Positions 16,146-25,229 of a DNA stretch of 64,000 nt are shown in pieces. This DNA is from Acidobacteriota bacterium. Lineage in GTDB: Bacteria > Acidobacteriota > Polarisedimenticolia > Gp22-AA2. The translations under genes were made by a program, and so were the position numbers. Below the pieces are notes generated by a model, which was not told where the DNA came from, searched no databases, and worked only from the letters and a program-made list of their open reading frames with translations. Location: NCBI GenBank assembly GCA_003223135.1, contig QHXX01000023.1, forward strand, positions 128,120-192,119. The letters are read 5' to 3'. How positions within the stretch are numbered: position 1 is the stretch's first letter; each line of letters starts with the position of its first letter.

Positions 16146-18569
16146 TCAGTTCCGGCTGGCAACGAGACGAGGTCCCTGCTCGAGGGCCTGCCGCACGACG
16201 CGCGCCAGGGAGTCGACGTCGTAGGGTTTCTGCACGTACGCCAGGGCGCCCTCGCCGAGCAGCTCGGCCGCTGTGCCCTCCGCGGAGTAGCCGCTCGAGA
16301 TCAGGACGCGCACCCCCGGGTCGATCCCCTTCATGCGTCTGAAGCACTCGCGCCCGCCCATCACGGGCATCGAGAGATCGAGCAGGACGAGATCGATCGT
16401 CCCGGTGTGGTCGGAGAAGACTCGAAGGGCCTCCTCGCCGTTCCGCGCCGTGAGGACGCGGTAGCCGTGCATCTCCAGGATGTCGCGAGCCAGCGCCAGC
16501 ACCGTGGACTCATCGTCGACCGCGAGGACCGTGTGCTGCGCCTTAGGAAGCGAGGCCGTCGCAGGAGGCCGGACGGCGGCGCCGGGCAGCGCCTGCGGCA
16601 GGACCCCCGCGAGGCGATCCAGGAGCACGGCGGGGGACTCGGCCGCTAGGCGCGCCGCGGCCTGTGATTCGTCCCAGACAGGGAGGTAGACCACGAAGGC
16701 CGAGCCGCGCTGAGGCTCGCTCACGACCTCGATCCAGCCGTCGTGTCCCTTCACCACACCGTGCACCATCGACAGACCGAGACCGGCGCCCTGGCCGAAC
16801 TCCTTGGTCGTGAAGAACGGTTCGAAAATGCGCGGCCTGATCCGGGGGTCGATGCCGCGACCGGTGTCGCGCACCGTCAGGGTCACGAAGCGCCCGGGTC
16901 TTGCCTCTAGATTTCCCTGCGCTTCGCCCGGCGTGAGGGCGCGGTTGCCGGTCGCGATCGTCAGGCGACCTCCTTGCGGCATCGCGTCGCGGGCGTTGGC
17001 GCACAGGTGCAGCAGGATCTGCTCCGCCTGCGCGGCATCGACCGCGGCCGTCCACAGGCCGGGCTCCCACTCGAACGCGACCGTGACGCCCGATGGGAGC
17101 GTCGGGCGCAGTTGCTCCATCACCCGGGCCGCGGTCTCGTTCAGGTTCACGGGCGCCTTTCGGGTGGCGGCCCTGCGGCTGAAGGTCAGGAGCTGCGCGG
17201 TCAGCTCCGCGGCCCGCATCGCCGACTTCTCGATCAGCTCCATCTTCTTGCGGTTCGGATCCTCAGCCGCCATGCGGATCTTGACCAGACGCGTGTATCC
17301 GAGGATCCCGGTCAGGAGATTGTTGAAATCGTGCGCGATGCCCCCGGCGAGCGTCCCGACGCTCTCCATCTTCTGCGCCTGGCGCAGCTGGTCCTCAAGC
17401 GTGCGTCGTTCGGTCGTATCGCGCAAGATCCACTCGGTCACCGTACGGTTCTCCAGCGAGATCGGCCCGCCACGCACGTCCGCCAGAAAGCGCTCGCCGT
17501 TCTTGCGCACGCACGGGAGGTCGTGGAACGCGCGCTGCCCCAATTCGGAGACCGACCGGTAGGCCTCCATGAGGCGATCGCGCTCTTCCTCCGGGTGCAG
17601 GTCGCGCAGGGTCAAAGGGCCCGTCTCCTCGGGGGCATAGCCGAACAGGCAGCAGAACATGTTGTTGACCTCGAGGATGCGTCCCGACTCCGGGTCGGCG
17701 GTGACGATTGCGTCGTAGGCCCCCTCCATGAGACGGCGATGCCGCTCCATCGAGGCGGCGAGGGCCGCCTGCTTTTCCTCGAGGTCGCCGATCATGCGGG
17801 TGACGTCCTCGGTGAGCTGCGCCACCTCTCGCGGCCCGGCGATGCGCGGCGCCGGTCCCGAGGCGCCGGCGGCGAAGGTCCTGACGAACGACGCGATCCG
17901 CAGGAGCGGCCTGGCCAGGTGCGCCTGCACCCACAGCAGCAGGCCGAGACTGACGAGGAGTAGCCCGAGCGCCGACACCATGCCGCGCTTGAGGATCGCG
18001 GCGTAGATCTCGTGAAGTTGCCGCTGCTGGTCTATCTTCAGATAGAGAAGACCGCCGAGATTGGACAGGTTCGGGTTGACGCTTTCGAGCAGGAGAGGCG
18101 AGGCCAGGATCATGCGCTCGCCGTCGTCAACCAGCCGGTGCTGGACACGGGCGGTGGCCCGCGCGGCGGCCGCGATCGCAGTGAAGTCCGGGTCCGGAAC
18201 GACCGACTCGTCGCGGCCGATCCAGTCGCGCTTGTTGCTGGCGATGATCTTGCCGTCCTTGCCGATGAGTGCGACCGCCAGCACCGACCGCTTGCTGCCG
18301 GTCTCCTCGATCATCTCCTGCACGGCCGAAAGCGACCCGAGGCGCAGGAAGCGCTGCGAGGCCGACAGGAGCTGATCGGCGAGCATGTCGCCATAGCGCA
18401 CCCCCTCGTCCGCCAGGAACCGGCGCGCTCCCAGCGAGTGGTAGAAGAGGACCAGGCCGGAGATGAGCATCGCGGGCAGGGTGAAGGCGAGACCCATCAG
18501 GGTCGAAGTCGGAAGACGCCTCAAGATGCCGCGCACGGGGGTGGTACTGTCGTTCACGCTACATCGCAT
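16146..18569 (-). CDS. Hybrid sensor histidine kinase with PAS and C-terminal receiver
   Basis: 807 residues: TM helix at about 24-45, periplasmic sensor (about 46-195), second TM (about 197-215), HAMP-like linker, PAS domain (about 275-395, ILEVNNMFCCLFGYAPEE), HisKA with H-box GGIAHDFNNLLTG (His near 413), HATPase with DTGRGIDP and GAGLGLSMVHG, and a receiver with phospho-acceptor in VLLDLSMPVMGG. Its start overlaps the end of the substrate-binding gene upstream by 11 bp, so the kinase is probably made together with a periplasmic ligand-binding partner. Output is unknown because no separate response regulator adjoins it. Confidence 0.9.
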   Translation of the reverse strand: MRCSVNDSTTPVRGILRRLPTSTLMGLAFTLPAMLISGLVLFYHSLGARRFLADEGVRYGDMLADQLLSASQRFLRLGSLSAVQEMIEETGSKRSVLAVALIGKDGKIIASNKRDWIGRDESVVPDPDFTAIAAAARATARVQHRLVDDGERMILASPLLLESVNPNLSNLGGLLYLKIDQQRQLHEIYAAILKRGMVSALGLLLVSLGLLLWVQAHLARPLLRIASFVRTFAAGASGPAPRIAGPREVAQLTEDVTRMIGDLEEKQAALAASMERHRRLMEGAYDAIVTADPESGRILEVNNMFCCLFGYAPEETGPLTLRDLHPEEERDRLMEAYRSVSELGQRAFHDLPCVRKNGERFLADVRGGPISLENRTVTEWILRDTTERRTLEDQLRQAQKMESVGTLAGGIAHDFNNLLTGILGYTRLVKIRMAAEDPNRKKMELIEKSAMRAAELTAQLLTFSRRAATRKAPVNLNETAARVMEQLRPTLPSGVTVAFEWEPGLWTAAVDAAQAEQILLHLCANARDAMPQGGRLTIATGNRALTPGEAQGNLEARPGRFVTLTVRDTGRGIDPRIRPRIFEPFFTTKEFGQGAGLGLSMVHGVVKGHDGWIEVVSEPQRGSAFVVYLPVWDESQAAARLAAESPAVLLDRLAGVLPQALPGAAVRPPATASLPKAQHTVLAVDDESTVLALARDILEMHGYRVLTARNGEEALRVFSDHTGTIDLVLLDLSMPVMGGRECFRRMKGIDPGVRVLISSGYSAEGTAAELLGEGALAYVQKPYDVDSLARVVRQALEQGPRLVASRN

Positions 18570-19554
18570 CCAGGAAATCGGCCCGGATCAACTCGGCTCC
18601 CGAGGCCGCCTTCCCGGTCAACTTGTGCCGCACCAGGAACTCGGCGAGGCGTGTGGCCGTGTCGTGGAGCCGCCCCTGCGATGAGGCGCTACCGAGCAGG
18701 ACGCGGTTCTCCGCAAGGTCCGGGATGCGCGCGCCCCTCAGGGCCTGCAGGAACTCCTCGACCGTCATGCGCTGCCGGCCGGCCATTTCGGCGGCGGCCG
18801 CATGAGGGTGATCCTTCAACTCTTCGACTGCCCGGAACCAGGCCCGGATCGCGCGCCGGACCTCGTCGGCGCGCTGGTTCAGGACCGAGCGGCGCATCGC
18901 CATCACGTCGACGATCTCCCCGGGGATGTCGCGCGACGAGAACAGAATCCGCGCACGCTCCGTGCGCAACAGGCGCCCGAGACCCGGCTCGTAAGTGATC
19001 AGACCGTGCACCCTCCCCTTGTGGAAGTCCTGCTCCGCTTCCTCGGGCAGGCGGCTGATCGCGATGATCTCTTCCGGCTTGAGACCGCCGATCTCGAGGA
19101 TGCGCTCCAGCTCGTACGAGCCGAGCGCCGACTCTTCGAACGCGATCCGCTTGCCGCGCAGTTCCTTCAGGTGGGTGATTCCGTCCCGCACGACCAGGGC
19201 ATCGCCGCCGAACGAGTAATCCACCACCAGGATCACCGCCGGCTGGTCCTGGAAGTTGTCGGCGATCTGGACCTCGTTGAGCGTCGCGAGGAAGCCGTCG
19301 ATGTTACCCTGGTGGTACGACCTCAGGATGCCGGTGTAGGAAGAGAAGTCGACCAGGTCGACATCCACGTTCTCGGAGGCGAAGTACCCCCTGCCGCGCG
19401 CCAGGTCGAGGAGCTCGAACGGCGGCCAGGCATTGACGCCGATGCGCAGCGGCTCTTTCGGCCTGCTCAGGCACGAGACGATCGGTGAGAGCAGAAACGC
19501 AACGAACCCGGCCAGGAACAGCGCAGACTTCACCTCCCGCAGCCTCCCGTCCAC
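18559..19554 (-). CDS. ABC-type substrate-binding lipoprotein (NMT1/SsuA-like)
   Basis: 331 residues. The leader ends LLSPIVSCLSR, a plausible lipoprotein signal. The mature protein has the periplasmic-binding fold of the NMT1/SsuA/TauA group: RIGVNAWPPFELLDLARGRGYF at the front, HQGNIDGFLATLNE, then GKRIAFEESALGSYELERIL and a late helix PHAAAAEMAGRQRMTVEE. No permease or ATPase gene is adjacent; instead it overlaps the hybrid kinase by 11 bp. It may therefore deliver a ligand signal to the kinase rather than feed a transporter. That role is inference. Confidence 0.82.
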   Translation of the reverse strand: MDGRLREVKSALFLAGFVAFLLSPIVSCLSRPKEPLRIGVNAWPPFELLDLARGRGYFASENVDVDLVDFSSYTGILRSYHQGNIDGFLATLNEVQIADNFQDQPAVILVVDYSFGGDALVVRDGITHLKELRGKRIAFEESALGSYELERILEIGGLKPEEIIAISRLPEEAEQDFHKGRVHGLITYEPGLGRLLRTERARILFSSRDIPGEIVDVMAMRRSVLNQRADEVRRAIRAWFRAVEELKDHPHAAAAEMAGRQRMTVEEFLQALRGARIPDLAENRVLLGSASSQGRLHDTATRLAEFLVRHKLTGKAASGAELIRADFLDAM

Positions 19555-19878
19555 CTGCGCGCCTCCGTCGATTCTCCCGATGGGAAGCCCCCAAGAACAC
19601 CCCCAGACGCCGGTAGGGCTTCCACTTACATCGACTCAAAGTTAAGCCCCAGTGGAGTGGAGTCAAGGAGCGAAACGGCGGGAAAGTGTCCGTGAACTGG
19701 GCACTCTTCAGGAAAATGCCCTGCTGCGGCAATCGCTTGAGCACTTGAGGGATCGCCCGCCGGGACCGGACCCGTCGCCGGCGACTTCCCCGGGCCCCGC
19801 GAGGGCCGCCATTCCCGCGGGAGGCTTCCGTTCCCGGGGACACGGTTACAGGGCGCCGTCTCTCGCTATACTGGAAGC
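19555..19878. other. Divergent intergenic region with candidate promoters
   Basis: 324 bp between the substrate-binding gene and cca. On the minus strand TTGACT (19666-19661) and TAACTT (19644-19639) with a 16-bp spacer could drive the binding-protein/kinase operon. On the plus strand TATACT at 19867-19872 sits 7 bp before the cca start. No gene is seen between. Confidence 0.4.
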
Positions 19879-21324
19879 ATGACCCCTCTCCCCCCCCTCA
19901 TCCTCGAACTCTGCCGAAGCCTTCGCGCCGAGGGAGGCCAGGCCTTCCTGGTCGGAGGGTGGGTGCGCGATCTGGAGATGCTGCGGCTGCAGGGGGTCCC
20001 CGGGATGCCCGCCGCCGAAGAGTTCGATCTGGAGGTGTACGGGCTGCCGACCGACCGGCTGGCGTTCGTCCTGGGTCGCTATGGAGAGGTGAGGCTTGTC
20101 GGCCAGTCGTTCGCCGTGTACAAGCTCGTCCCGCGGCAGCCCGAACACGCGGGTGGCGCGGCCGTGCCGGCGATCGATATCAGCCTGCCGCGCCGCGACA
20201 CGAAGGTCGCGCCGGGGCACCGGGGCTTCGAGGTGCAGGGAGACCCGAACCTGTCCCAGAAGGACGCGACACGGCGGCGCGATTTCACGGTCAACGCGAT
20301 GATGTACGACCCGCTGGCGGGCCGCACAATCGATCATTGGTCAGGTCTGGACGATTTACGATCCCGGGTCCTGCGGGCCGTGGACCCTTCGACATTCGTC
20401 GAGGACAGTCTTCGAGTCTTGCGTGCCGTCCAGTTGGCCGCCCGCCTCGAGTTCAGCATCGACCCCGCCACGGTCGACCTGTGCCGCAGAATCGACCTCT
20501 CCGACCTGCCGGCCGAGAGGATCTGGGGCGAGTTCGAGAAGCTTCTCCTGAAGGCGCGGCGCCCCTCGATCGGGCTCGAGTGGGCCGATCGTCTCGGCGT
20601 GGTCGGGAGCCTCTTTCCCGAGCTCCGAGCGCTCAAGGGCTGTCCGCAGGAAAAGGAGTGGCACCCTGAGGGCGATGTCTGGACCCACACGCTGATGGCG
20701 ATCGACCGGGCGAAGGCAGAGATCGACGGTCTGCCGAAGGAGAGGGCGCTGGCCGTGATGCTTGCGGTGATCTGCCACGACTTCGGGAAGCCTGCGACGA
20801 CGGCGGTCGTGGACGGCCGCATCCGATCCTACGAGCACGAGGAGGGTGGTATTCCGCCGACGCGCGCCTTTCTCGACCGGCTGAACGTCCGCACGCTGCA
20901 CGGCTACGATCTGCGCGAGCAGGTGGTGCAGCTCGTGTCCCATCACCTCACGCCGAGCCATTACTTCAAGAACAGGGAGAATGTCGGCGACGGAGCCTTC
21001 CGGCGCCTGGCGCGCAAGCTTGAACCGGACCTCCTGTACCGTGTATCGCGCGCCGACTGTCTGGGCCGCACCGGCGACTTTTCGACCGAGGCGCAGGAGT
21101 GGTTCATCGGGAAAGTGCGCGCGCTGAGCGTCGAGAGCAGACCCCCCAGGCCGATCCTGATGGGGCGGCACCTCCTGGAGATGGGGCTCAAGCCGGGGCC
21201 GATCATCGGGCGCGTCACGAAGGCCGTCTACGAAAAGCAGCTCGACGGCCAGGTGAAAGACCTCGAGGAGGCGACCCGGGAGGCCCGGCGCCTGCTGATG
21301 GAGGAGGGGCGGAGCGCGCCCTAG
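19879..21324 (+). CDS. cca: CCA-adding tRNA nucleotidyltransferase with HD domain
   Basis: 481 residues. The class II nucleotidyltransferase core is shown by LVGGWVRD, the FDLEVYG metal-binding DxE motif and RRRDFTVNAMMYD. Tail-binding helices follow (VEDSLRVLRAVQLAARLEF), and the C-terminal half carries an HD phosphohydrolase domain with VICHDFGKP and VSHHLTPSHY. It adds or repairs the CCA end of tRNA, and the HD domain may hydrolyse 2',3'-cyclic phosphates. A PcnB-type poly(A) polymerase is a less likely alternative because the length and HD domain fit CCA enzymes better. It is convergent with the aminotransferase gene. Confidence 0.88.
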   Translation: MTPLPPLILELCRSLRAEGGQAFLVGGWVRDLEMLRLQGVPGMPAAEEFDLEVYGLPTDRLAFVLGRYGEVRLVGQSFAVYKLVPRQPEHAGGAAVPAIDISLPRRDTKVAPGHRGFEVQGDPNLSQKDATRRRDFTVNAMMYDPLAGRTIDHWSGLDDLRSRVLRAVDPSTFVEDSLRVLRAVQLAARLEFSIDPATVDLCRRIDLSDLPAERIWGEFEKLLLKARRPSIGLEWADRLGVVGSLFPELRALKGCPQEKEWHPEGDVWTHTLMAIDRAKAEIDGLPKERALAVMLAVICHDFGKPATTAVVDGRIRSYEHEEGGIPPTRAFLDRLNVRTLHGYDLREQVVQLVSHHLTPSHYFKNRENVGDGAFRRLARKLEPDLLYRVSRADCLGRTGDFSTEAQEWFIGKVRALSVESRPPRPILMGRHLLEMGLKPGPIIGRVTKAVYEKQLDGQVKDLEEATREARRLLMEEGRSAP

Positions 21325-21351
21325 GATTCTCTCCGGAAGTTGGAGGAATCC
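21324..21351. terminator. Possible bidirectional hairpin between convergent genes
   Basis: GGATTC-T-CTCC / GGAG-GAATCC forms a 10-bp stem with one bulged base in the 45-bp gap between cca and the aminotransferase gene. There is no T-run, so termination is only inferred. Confidence 0.35.
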
Positions 21352-21369
21352 CTCGACGGTCGGCGCAGA

Positions 21370-22569
21370 TCAGGAGGAGGCGCCCCGGGCCGCGCGGCGC
21401 ACCTCCGGGGACAACCCTCTCCGCGCCACGCGGCGTTTCCCCGGAAGCCCGGCGAGGGTCTCGTCGATGCGCGCCAGACCGCGCCGCATGTAGTCGGTGT
21501 CCGATCCAAATCCGATCCTGATGTGGCGAGCCATCCCGAATTGATCTCCCGGCACGATCAGCACCGACTTCTCGACGCGCAATGTCTCGACCAGAGCCAC
21601 CGAACCGAGAGGCAAAGTATAGCGCGCGAACAGGATGGCCCCGGCCTGCGGCGGCACGTAACCGAAGACATCCGCCCGCGCGCGCATCCACGACTCCAGG
21701 ACCGGCAGGTTTGTGCGGATGATGGAGCGCGTCCGGGCGAAGATTGCCTCCCGCCGCTCCGGCTCCAGCGCGATGCGGGCGAGGTAGTCCGACAGCACGG
21801 CAGGGGCGATCGTCGTGTAATCGCGGCACGACCACAGCCGCTTCACCAGGGCCGCGGGGCCGACCACCCAGCCGATCCGCAGACCCGGCAGGCCGAACGC
21901 CTTGGAGAGGCCGGACGTGATCAGCACGCGATCGTAGCGTCCCCAGAAGGTCGGGGTGGTGGTCCCCGAGATCTCGGCGCCCCGATAGATCTCGTCGGCG
22001 ACGATGAAGGCGCCGCTCGTGCGCGCGGCGCGCACGATCTCCTCCATTTCTTCCTCGGTGAGGATCGCCCCGGTCGGGTTGTTCGGGTTGGTCACGAGGA
22101 TGACGCGCGTCTTCCGCGTGACCGCCCGTCGCAGCGACTCGACGTCGAGGGCCCAGCGCGTCGCGTTCCCCTCGCGCCGCGGCACCAGTCGGAAGGCGTC
22201 GGCCGCCGAGCCGAAGGCGCGCGCCAGCCCCCAGGCCTGGAGGTAATTCGGAAGCATGAACGCGACGCGGTCGCGGCGTTCGAGCAAGGACCAGAACGCC
22301 GTGTAGTTCGCCTCGCTCCCGCCGTTGGTCACCAGAACGTTGTCGCGCACGGCCCCGGCGTAGAAGGCTGCGATCCGGTCGCGCAGCTCCTCGGTGCCGT
22401 TTGACTGGATGTAGCCCAGCTCGGCGGACAGGAAGGGCTCCGCACCGCCGGCCTGCTGCAGCAGGTCCCGCGCGCGCATCGGTTGCACGCCGCTTTCGGA
22501 CAGGTTGTAATCGACGTAGTTCTCGTAGGTGGACTGAAGCCTCTCCATCCGGAACGGCTCGATGCGCAC
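21370..22569 (-). CDS. PLP-dependent aminotransferase, class I/II
   Basis: 399 residues. Fold-type I aminotransferase signatures are present: NGGSEANYTAFW, NPNNPTGAILT, VADEIYRG and the PLP-binding lysine in SGLSKAFGLPGLRIGW, with the C-terminal arginine in RIGFGSD. It moves an amino group between an amino acid and a 2-oxo acid in the cytoplasm. The substrate cannot be assigned. The neighbouring ornithine-cyclodeaminase homologue, divergent and 139 bp away, suggests amino acid breakdown as a shared theme, but this is only context. Confidence 0.85.
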   Translation of the reverse strand: MRIEPFRMERLQSTYENYVDYNLSESGVQPMRARDLLQQAGGAEPFLSAELGYIQSNGTEELRDRIAAFYAGAVRDNVLVTNGGSEANYTAFWSLLERRDRVAFMLPNYLQAWGLARAFGSAADAFRLVPRREGNATRWALDVESLRRAVTRKTRVILVTNPNNPTGAILTEEEMEEIVRAARTSGAFIVADEIYRGAEISGTTTPTFWGRYDRVLITSGLSKAFGLPGLRIGWVVGPAALVKRLWSCRDYTTIAPAVLSDYLARIALEPERREAIFARTRSIIRTNLPVLESWMRARADVFGYVPPQAGAILFARYTLPLGSVALVETLRVEKSVLIVPGDQFGMARHIRIGFGSDTDYMRRGLARIDETLAGLPGKRRVARRGLSPEVRRAARGASS

Positions 22570-22708
22570 GGCGATCCCCTCCCGGCGTGCAGATTACCAG
22601 CGCCCGACGGGAGCTGTAAAGCGCGCGGCCTTCCCCGGGTGACGGGATGATCCGCCGGCGGCGGTCGCGCGATGGCGCCGAAGCGCCCGGCGATGGTAGT
22701 CTGGGTGC

Positions 22709-23713
22709 ATGGTGCGGAATGCCCTCGTCCTGCGCGAAGGAGAGATCCGGGGCCTCCTCGATCCCGCCTCCTGCTTGAAGGCGGTCGAGGACGCGTTCAC
22801 CGCCTACGCCACCGGCGGGGCGTCGCTGCCCGCGGTCATCAACCTCGACGTCGAGGAAAGCCGGGGGGAGATCCACATCAAGGCCGGCCATCTGCGCGGC
22901 ACTCCGCATTACGCCGTGAAGATCGCCTCCGGCTTCTACGACAATCCCGAGCGGGGGCTGCCCCAGAACGACGGCATGGTCCTGGTCTTCGACGCGAAAA
23001 CCGGTGCCCTCGCGGCGCTGCTTCTCGACAACGGATTCATCACCGAGCAGCGCACGGGAGCCGCCGGGGCGGTGGCGGCGAAGCACCTGGCGCGGCGCGA
23101 TGCGCGCGTCGTCGGTGTCGTCGGCTGCGGCAGCCAGGCTCGCTTCCAGCTCGAGTCGCTGGCGCTCGTGCGACCGTTCGGCGAAGTGCGCATCTACGGC
23201 CGCCGTCCCGACAGGGCGCGCGCCTGCGTCGACGAGCTTTTGGGCCATCCTGGGATCCCGGAGGGATGCCGGGTGACGGCCGTCCCGGAGGTCCGCCAGG
23301 CTGTCGAAGGGGCCGACATCGTCGTGACGGTCACGCCGAGCCGCGAGCCGCTGGTGCGCGCCGAGTGGCTGGCGCCGGGGACGCACGTCACGGCGGTCGG
23401 GTCGGACGGCCCCGACAAGCAGGAACTGCACACCGATGTCCTGAAGCGCGCCGATCGGATCGTCGCCGACAGCAGGGCTCAGTGCCTCAGGCTCGGCGAG
23501 ATCCACCACGCCGTCGCCTCCGGGGCGATTTCGGAGAGCCGTATCGACTGCGAGCTGGGGGAGATTACCGCCGGGAAGCGCCCCGGGCGCCGCTCGGACA
23601 GCGAGATCACGGTGTGCGACCTCACAGGCGTCGGGGTGCAGGACGTCGCGGCGGCGGCCGTCGTCCTGACGCGCGCGCGCGCCGCCGGAGCGGGACAGAC
23701 GATAGGCCTCTGA
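22709..23713 (+). CDS. Ornithine cyclodeaminase / mu-crystallin family protein
   Basis: 334 residues with the full family layout: N-terminal substrate domain (VEDAFTAYATGGASLP ... HIKAGHLRG ... VKIASGF), the QRTGAAGAVAAKHLARRDA helix, a Rossmann segment VVGVVGCGSQARFQ, and the returning C-terminal segment CDLTGVGVQDVAAA. Members deaminate ornithine to proline, form or reduce cyclic imines, or act in ectoine or alanine metabolism; the sequence alone does not choose. A decayed homologue lies at 43789-44525 in the same window. Confidence 0.83.
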   Translation: MVRNALVLREGEIRGLLDPASCLKAVEDAFTAYATGGASLPAVINLDVEESRGEIHIKAGHLRGTPHYAVKIASGFYDNPERGLPQNDGMVLVFDAKTGALAALLLDNGFITEQRTGAAGAVAAKHLARRDARVVGVVGCGSQARFQLESLALVRPFGEVRIYGRRPDRARACVDELLGHPGIPEGCRVTAVPEVRQAVEGADIVVTVTPSREPLVRAEWLAPGTHVTAVGSDGPDKQELHTDVLKRADRIVADSRAQCLRLGEIHHAVASGAISESRIDCELGEITAGKRPGRRSDSEITVCDLTGVGVQDVAAAAVVLTRARAAGAGQTIGL

Positions 23714-23755
23714 GACCGAAGCGCCCTGCCGGCGCGGTGCTTTCGGCGCGGAGTG

Positions 23756-23761
23756 TATAAT
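23756..23761 (+). promoter_or_regulatory. Candidate -10 box TATAAT
   Basis: TATAAT 9 bp upstream of the ATG at 23771, too close for a normal leader; if used, the transcript would be nearly leaderless. No clear -35 box. Confidence 0.3.
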
Positions 23762-23770
23762 GTTCGCGCC

Positions 23771-24076
23771 ATGGGCCAGGACGTCGCCTTCGAATACACG
23801 GTCCGCACCCTCCAGAAGACCGATGAGACCTACGCGATCGTGGTCGAGCAGGCACCGGGACACTGGATCGCGCAGATCCGGCTGCCGGACGGGACGTTCT
23901 GGACCATGAACCGGAGCGAGCCGAAGGCGCCCGCCCTGCCGAAGCAATGGGTCGGGGCCACTCCGGCCGCGGCGGCCGACTACGCCGCGCGCATCCTCAC
24001 CAACTACTTCGCGAACGAGGGGATGGAGGTCATCCGGCGCCGGTATCTCCTGGAGAACAGGCCCCAGGACTCCTAG
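23771..24076 (+). CDS. Small conserved hypothetical protein
   Basis: 101 residues from MGQDVAFEYTV; the track GTG at 23753 lies inside the putative -10 region and is not used. The sequence is soluble with alternating beta segments (YAIVVEQAPGHWIAQIRLPDGTFW) and a helical C-terminus (AAAADYAARILTNYFANEGMEVIRR). I do not recognise the family. It is followed 30 bp later by the cysteine-cluster gene on the same strand. Confidence 0.6.
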   Translation: MGQDVAFEYTVRTLQKTDETYAIVVEQAPGHWIAQIRLPDGTFWTMNRSEPKAPALPKQWVGATPAAAADYAARILTNYFANEGMEVIRRRYLLENRPQDS

Positions 24077-24106
24077 GCGCCTGAAACGGCGGCGCGCAAG
24101 GGTGTC

Positions 24107-24517
24107 GTGAGAAAGCTCTCCAGCCTGACGTTCAGCGAGCGTGCGACCCTGGGCTGGGGCAAGGTGCGCCGCTTCTACCTGGCCCACTTCCGTCCCACCT
24201 ACGTGCGTGAGAGCCTCGCCCGCCGGGTCGGCCACTGCAACCGCACCGGTGCCTGCTGCAATCTGATGTTCACTTGCCCCCTCCTCGACCGGCGATCCGA
24301 TCCGGTGCGCTGCACCATCCACGAGATTAAGCCCAGGGTCTGCCGCCTGTTTCCGATCGACGAGCGCGACCTGAGCGACCGGGATATCGTCTCTCCGGAC
24401 GCCCCATGCGGCTTCTCCTTCATCCCTCGCGATGAGTTCCTCGAGCGGGGTGTGCCCGCGGCCCGCGCCGCGGTCGACCGGATCCACGTGGAGACGATCG
24501 ATCTCCCCAGGGATTGA
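24107..24517 (+). CDS. YkgJ-family cysteine cluster protein
   Basis: 136 residues from a GTG start. Conserved cysteines appear as GHCNRTGACCNLMFTCPLL, VRCTIHEIKPRVCRLFP and DAPCGF, the spacing expected for the YkgJ/UPF0153 zinc- or iron-binding family. A basic N-terminus (RKVRRFYLAHFRP-like) precedes the cluster. The biochemical role of the family is not established; a metal-binding cytoplasmic protein is likely. Confidence 0.75.
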   Translation: MRKLSSLTFSERATLGWGKVRRFYLAHFRPTYVRESLARRVGHCNRTGACCNLMFTCPLLDRRSDPVRCTIHEIKPRVCRLFPIDERDLSDRDIVSPDAPCGFSFIPRDEFLERGVPAARAAVDRIHVETIDLPRD

Positions 24518-24707
24518 GCCTCGCGGCCTCCCGACCACTCCGGACGCCGGCGTGTCTCCGGGGCGGCAGCCCCTGCCCTGCGCGCCGCGCGGGGCCCCAG
24601 GGGTCGTTGATCTTTGCAGGCGGGTGCCCCATATTGACACGCGCCGGCATCCGTCCGTCGGCTGACTGACACGCGGGCGAGGCAGGCAAGGCCGAGGACC
24701 CTACTGA
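24518..24707. other. Intergenic spacer before mglB
   Basis: 190 bp. A TTGACA is present at about 24635-24640 but no good -10 box follows at 16-18 bp. Nothing else seen. Confidence 0.3.
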
Positions 24708-25202
24708 ATGCCTGGTACCGATCTGGTCCTTCACGAAGAGGAGTTTGCCAGGATCCGCGAGGTGATCTCCCGCCTTCGGACCGAGTGCAACGCCAAACTC
24801 ATTTTCCTGGTGGACAAGAACGGACAGCAGATCGCCGCGAACGGCGAGCTGAACTCCATCGACACGACCGCACTGGCCTCGCTTGCCGCCGGCAATGTCG
24901 CGGCCACCGACTCTCTGGCCCGTCTCATCGGCGAGAAGGAGTTCTCCGTCCTGTTCCACGAGGGCGAGCGGGACAACCTGCACATCTCGGTGGTCGGCGG
25001 GCGGGTGATCCTCGTGGTCGTCTTCGACGAGCGGTCCTCCCTCGGCCTGGTGCGGCTACGGGTCAAGAAAGGTTCGACGGAGCTGGCGGCGATCCTGGAC
25101 GTGATGTTGAAGAAGTCCGCGCAGCCGCGCAAGTCCGCGGCGGGCGGCTCTCCGTTCGCGGAGATCACCGACGAGGACATCGACAAGCTGTTCAGCGACT
25201 GA
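24708..25202 (+). CDS. mglB: Roadblock/LC7 protein, MglB-like GTPase-activating partner
   Basis: 164 residues. The roadblock/LC7 fold spans about residues 5-125 (LIFLVDKNGQQIAANGELNSIDTTALASLAAGN ... LHISVVGGRVILVVVFD). A disordered lysine/serine stretch follows and the protein ends in the acidic motif EITDEDIDKLFSD. MglB activates GTP hydrolysis by MglA and sets the cell pole in Myxococcus-type systems. The mglA gene starts 27 bp downstream in the same order as in known mglBA operons, which makes the assignment strong. Confidence 0.88.
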   Translation: MPGTDLVLHEEEFARIREVISRLRTECNAKLIFLVDKNGQQIAANGELNSIDTTALASLAAGNVAATDSLARLIGEKEFSVLFHEGERDNLHISVVGGRVILVVVFDERSSLGLVRLRVKKGSTELAAILDVMLKKSAQPRKSAAGGSPFAEITDEDIDKLFSD

Positions 25203-25229
25203 CGCAGGCGTGGAGCTGCCACCGGGCCC

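Noticed and set aside
21215-24640. 1141-residue minus-strand ORF
   Set aside because: It runs antisense through cca, the cyclodeaminase and YkgJ genes and out of frame through the aminotransferase; low-complexity Arg/Gly/Pro translation typical of GC-rich shadows.
24633-24665. Promoter before mglB from TTGACA
   Set aside because: No acceptable -10 box lies 16-18 bp downstream.
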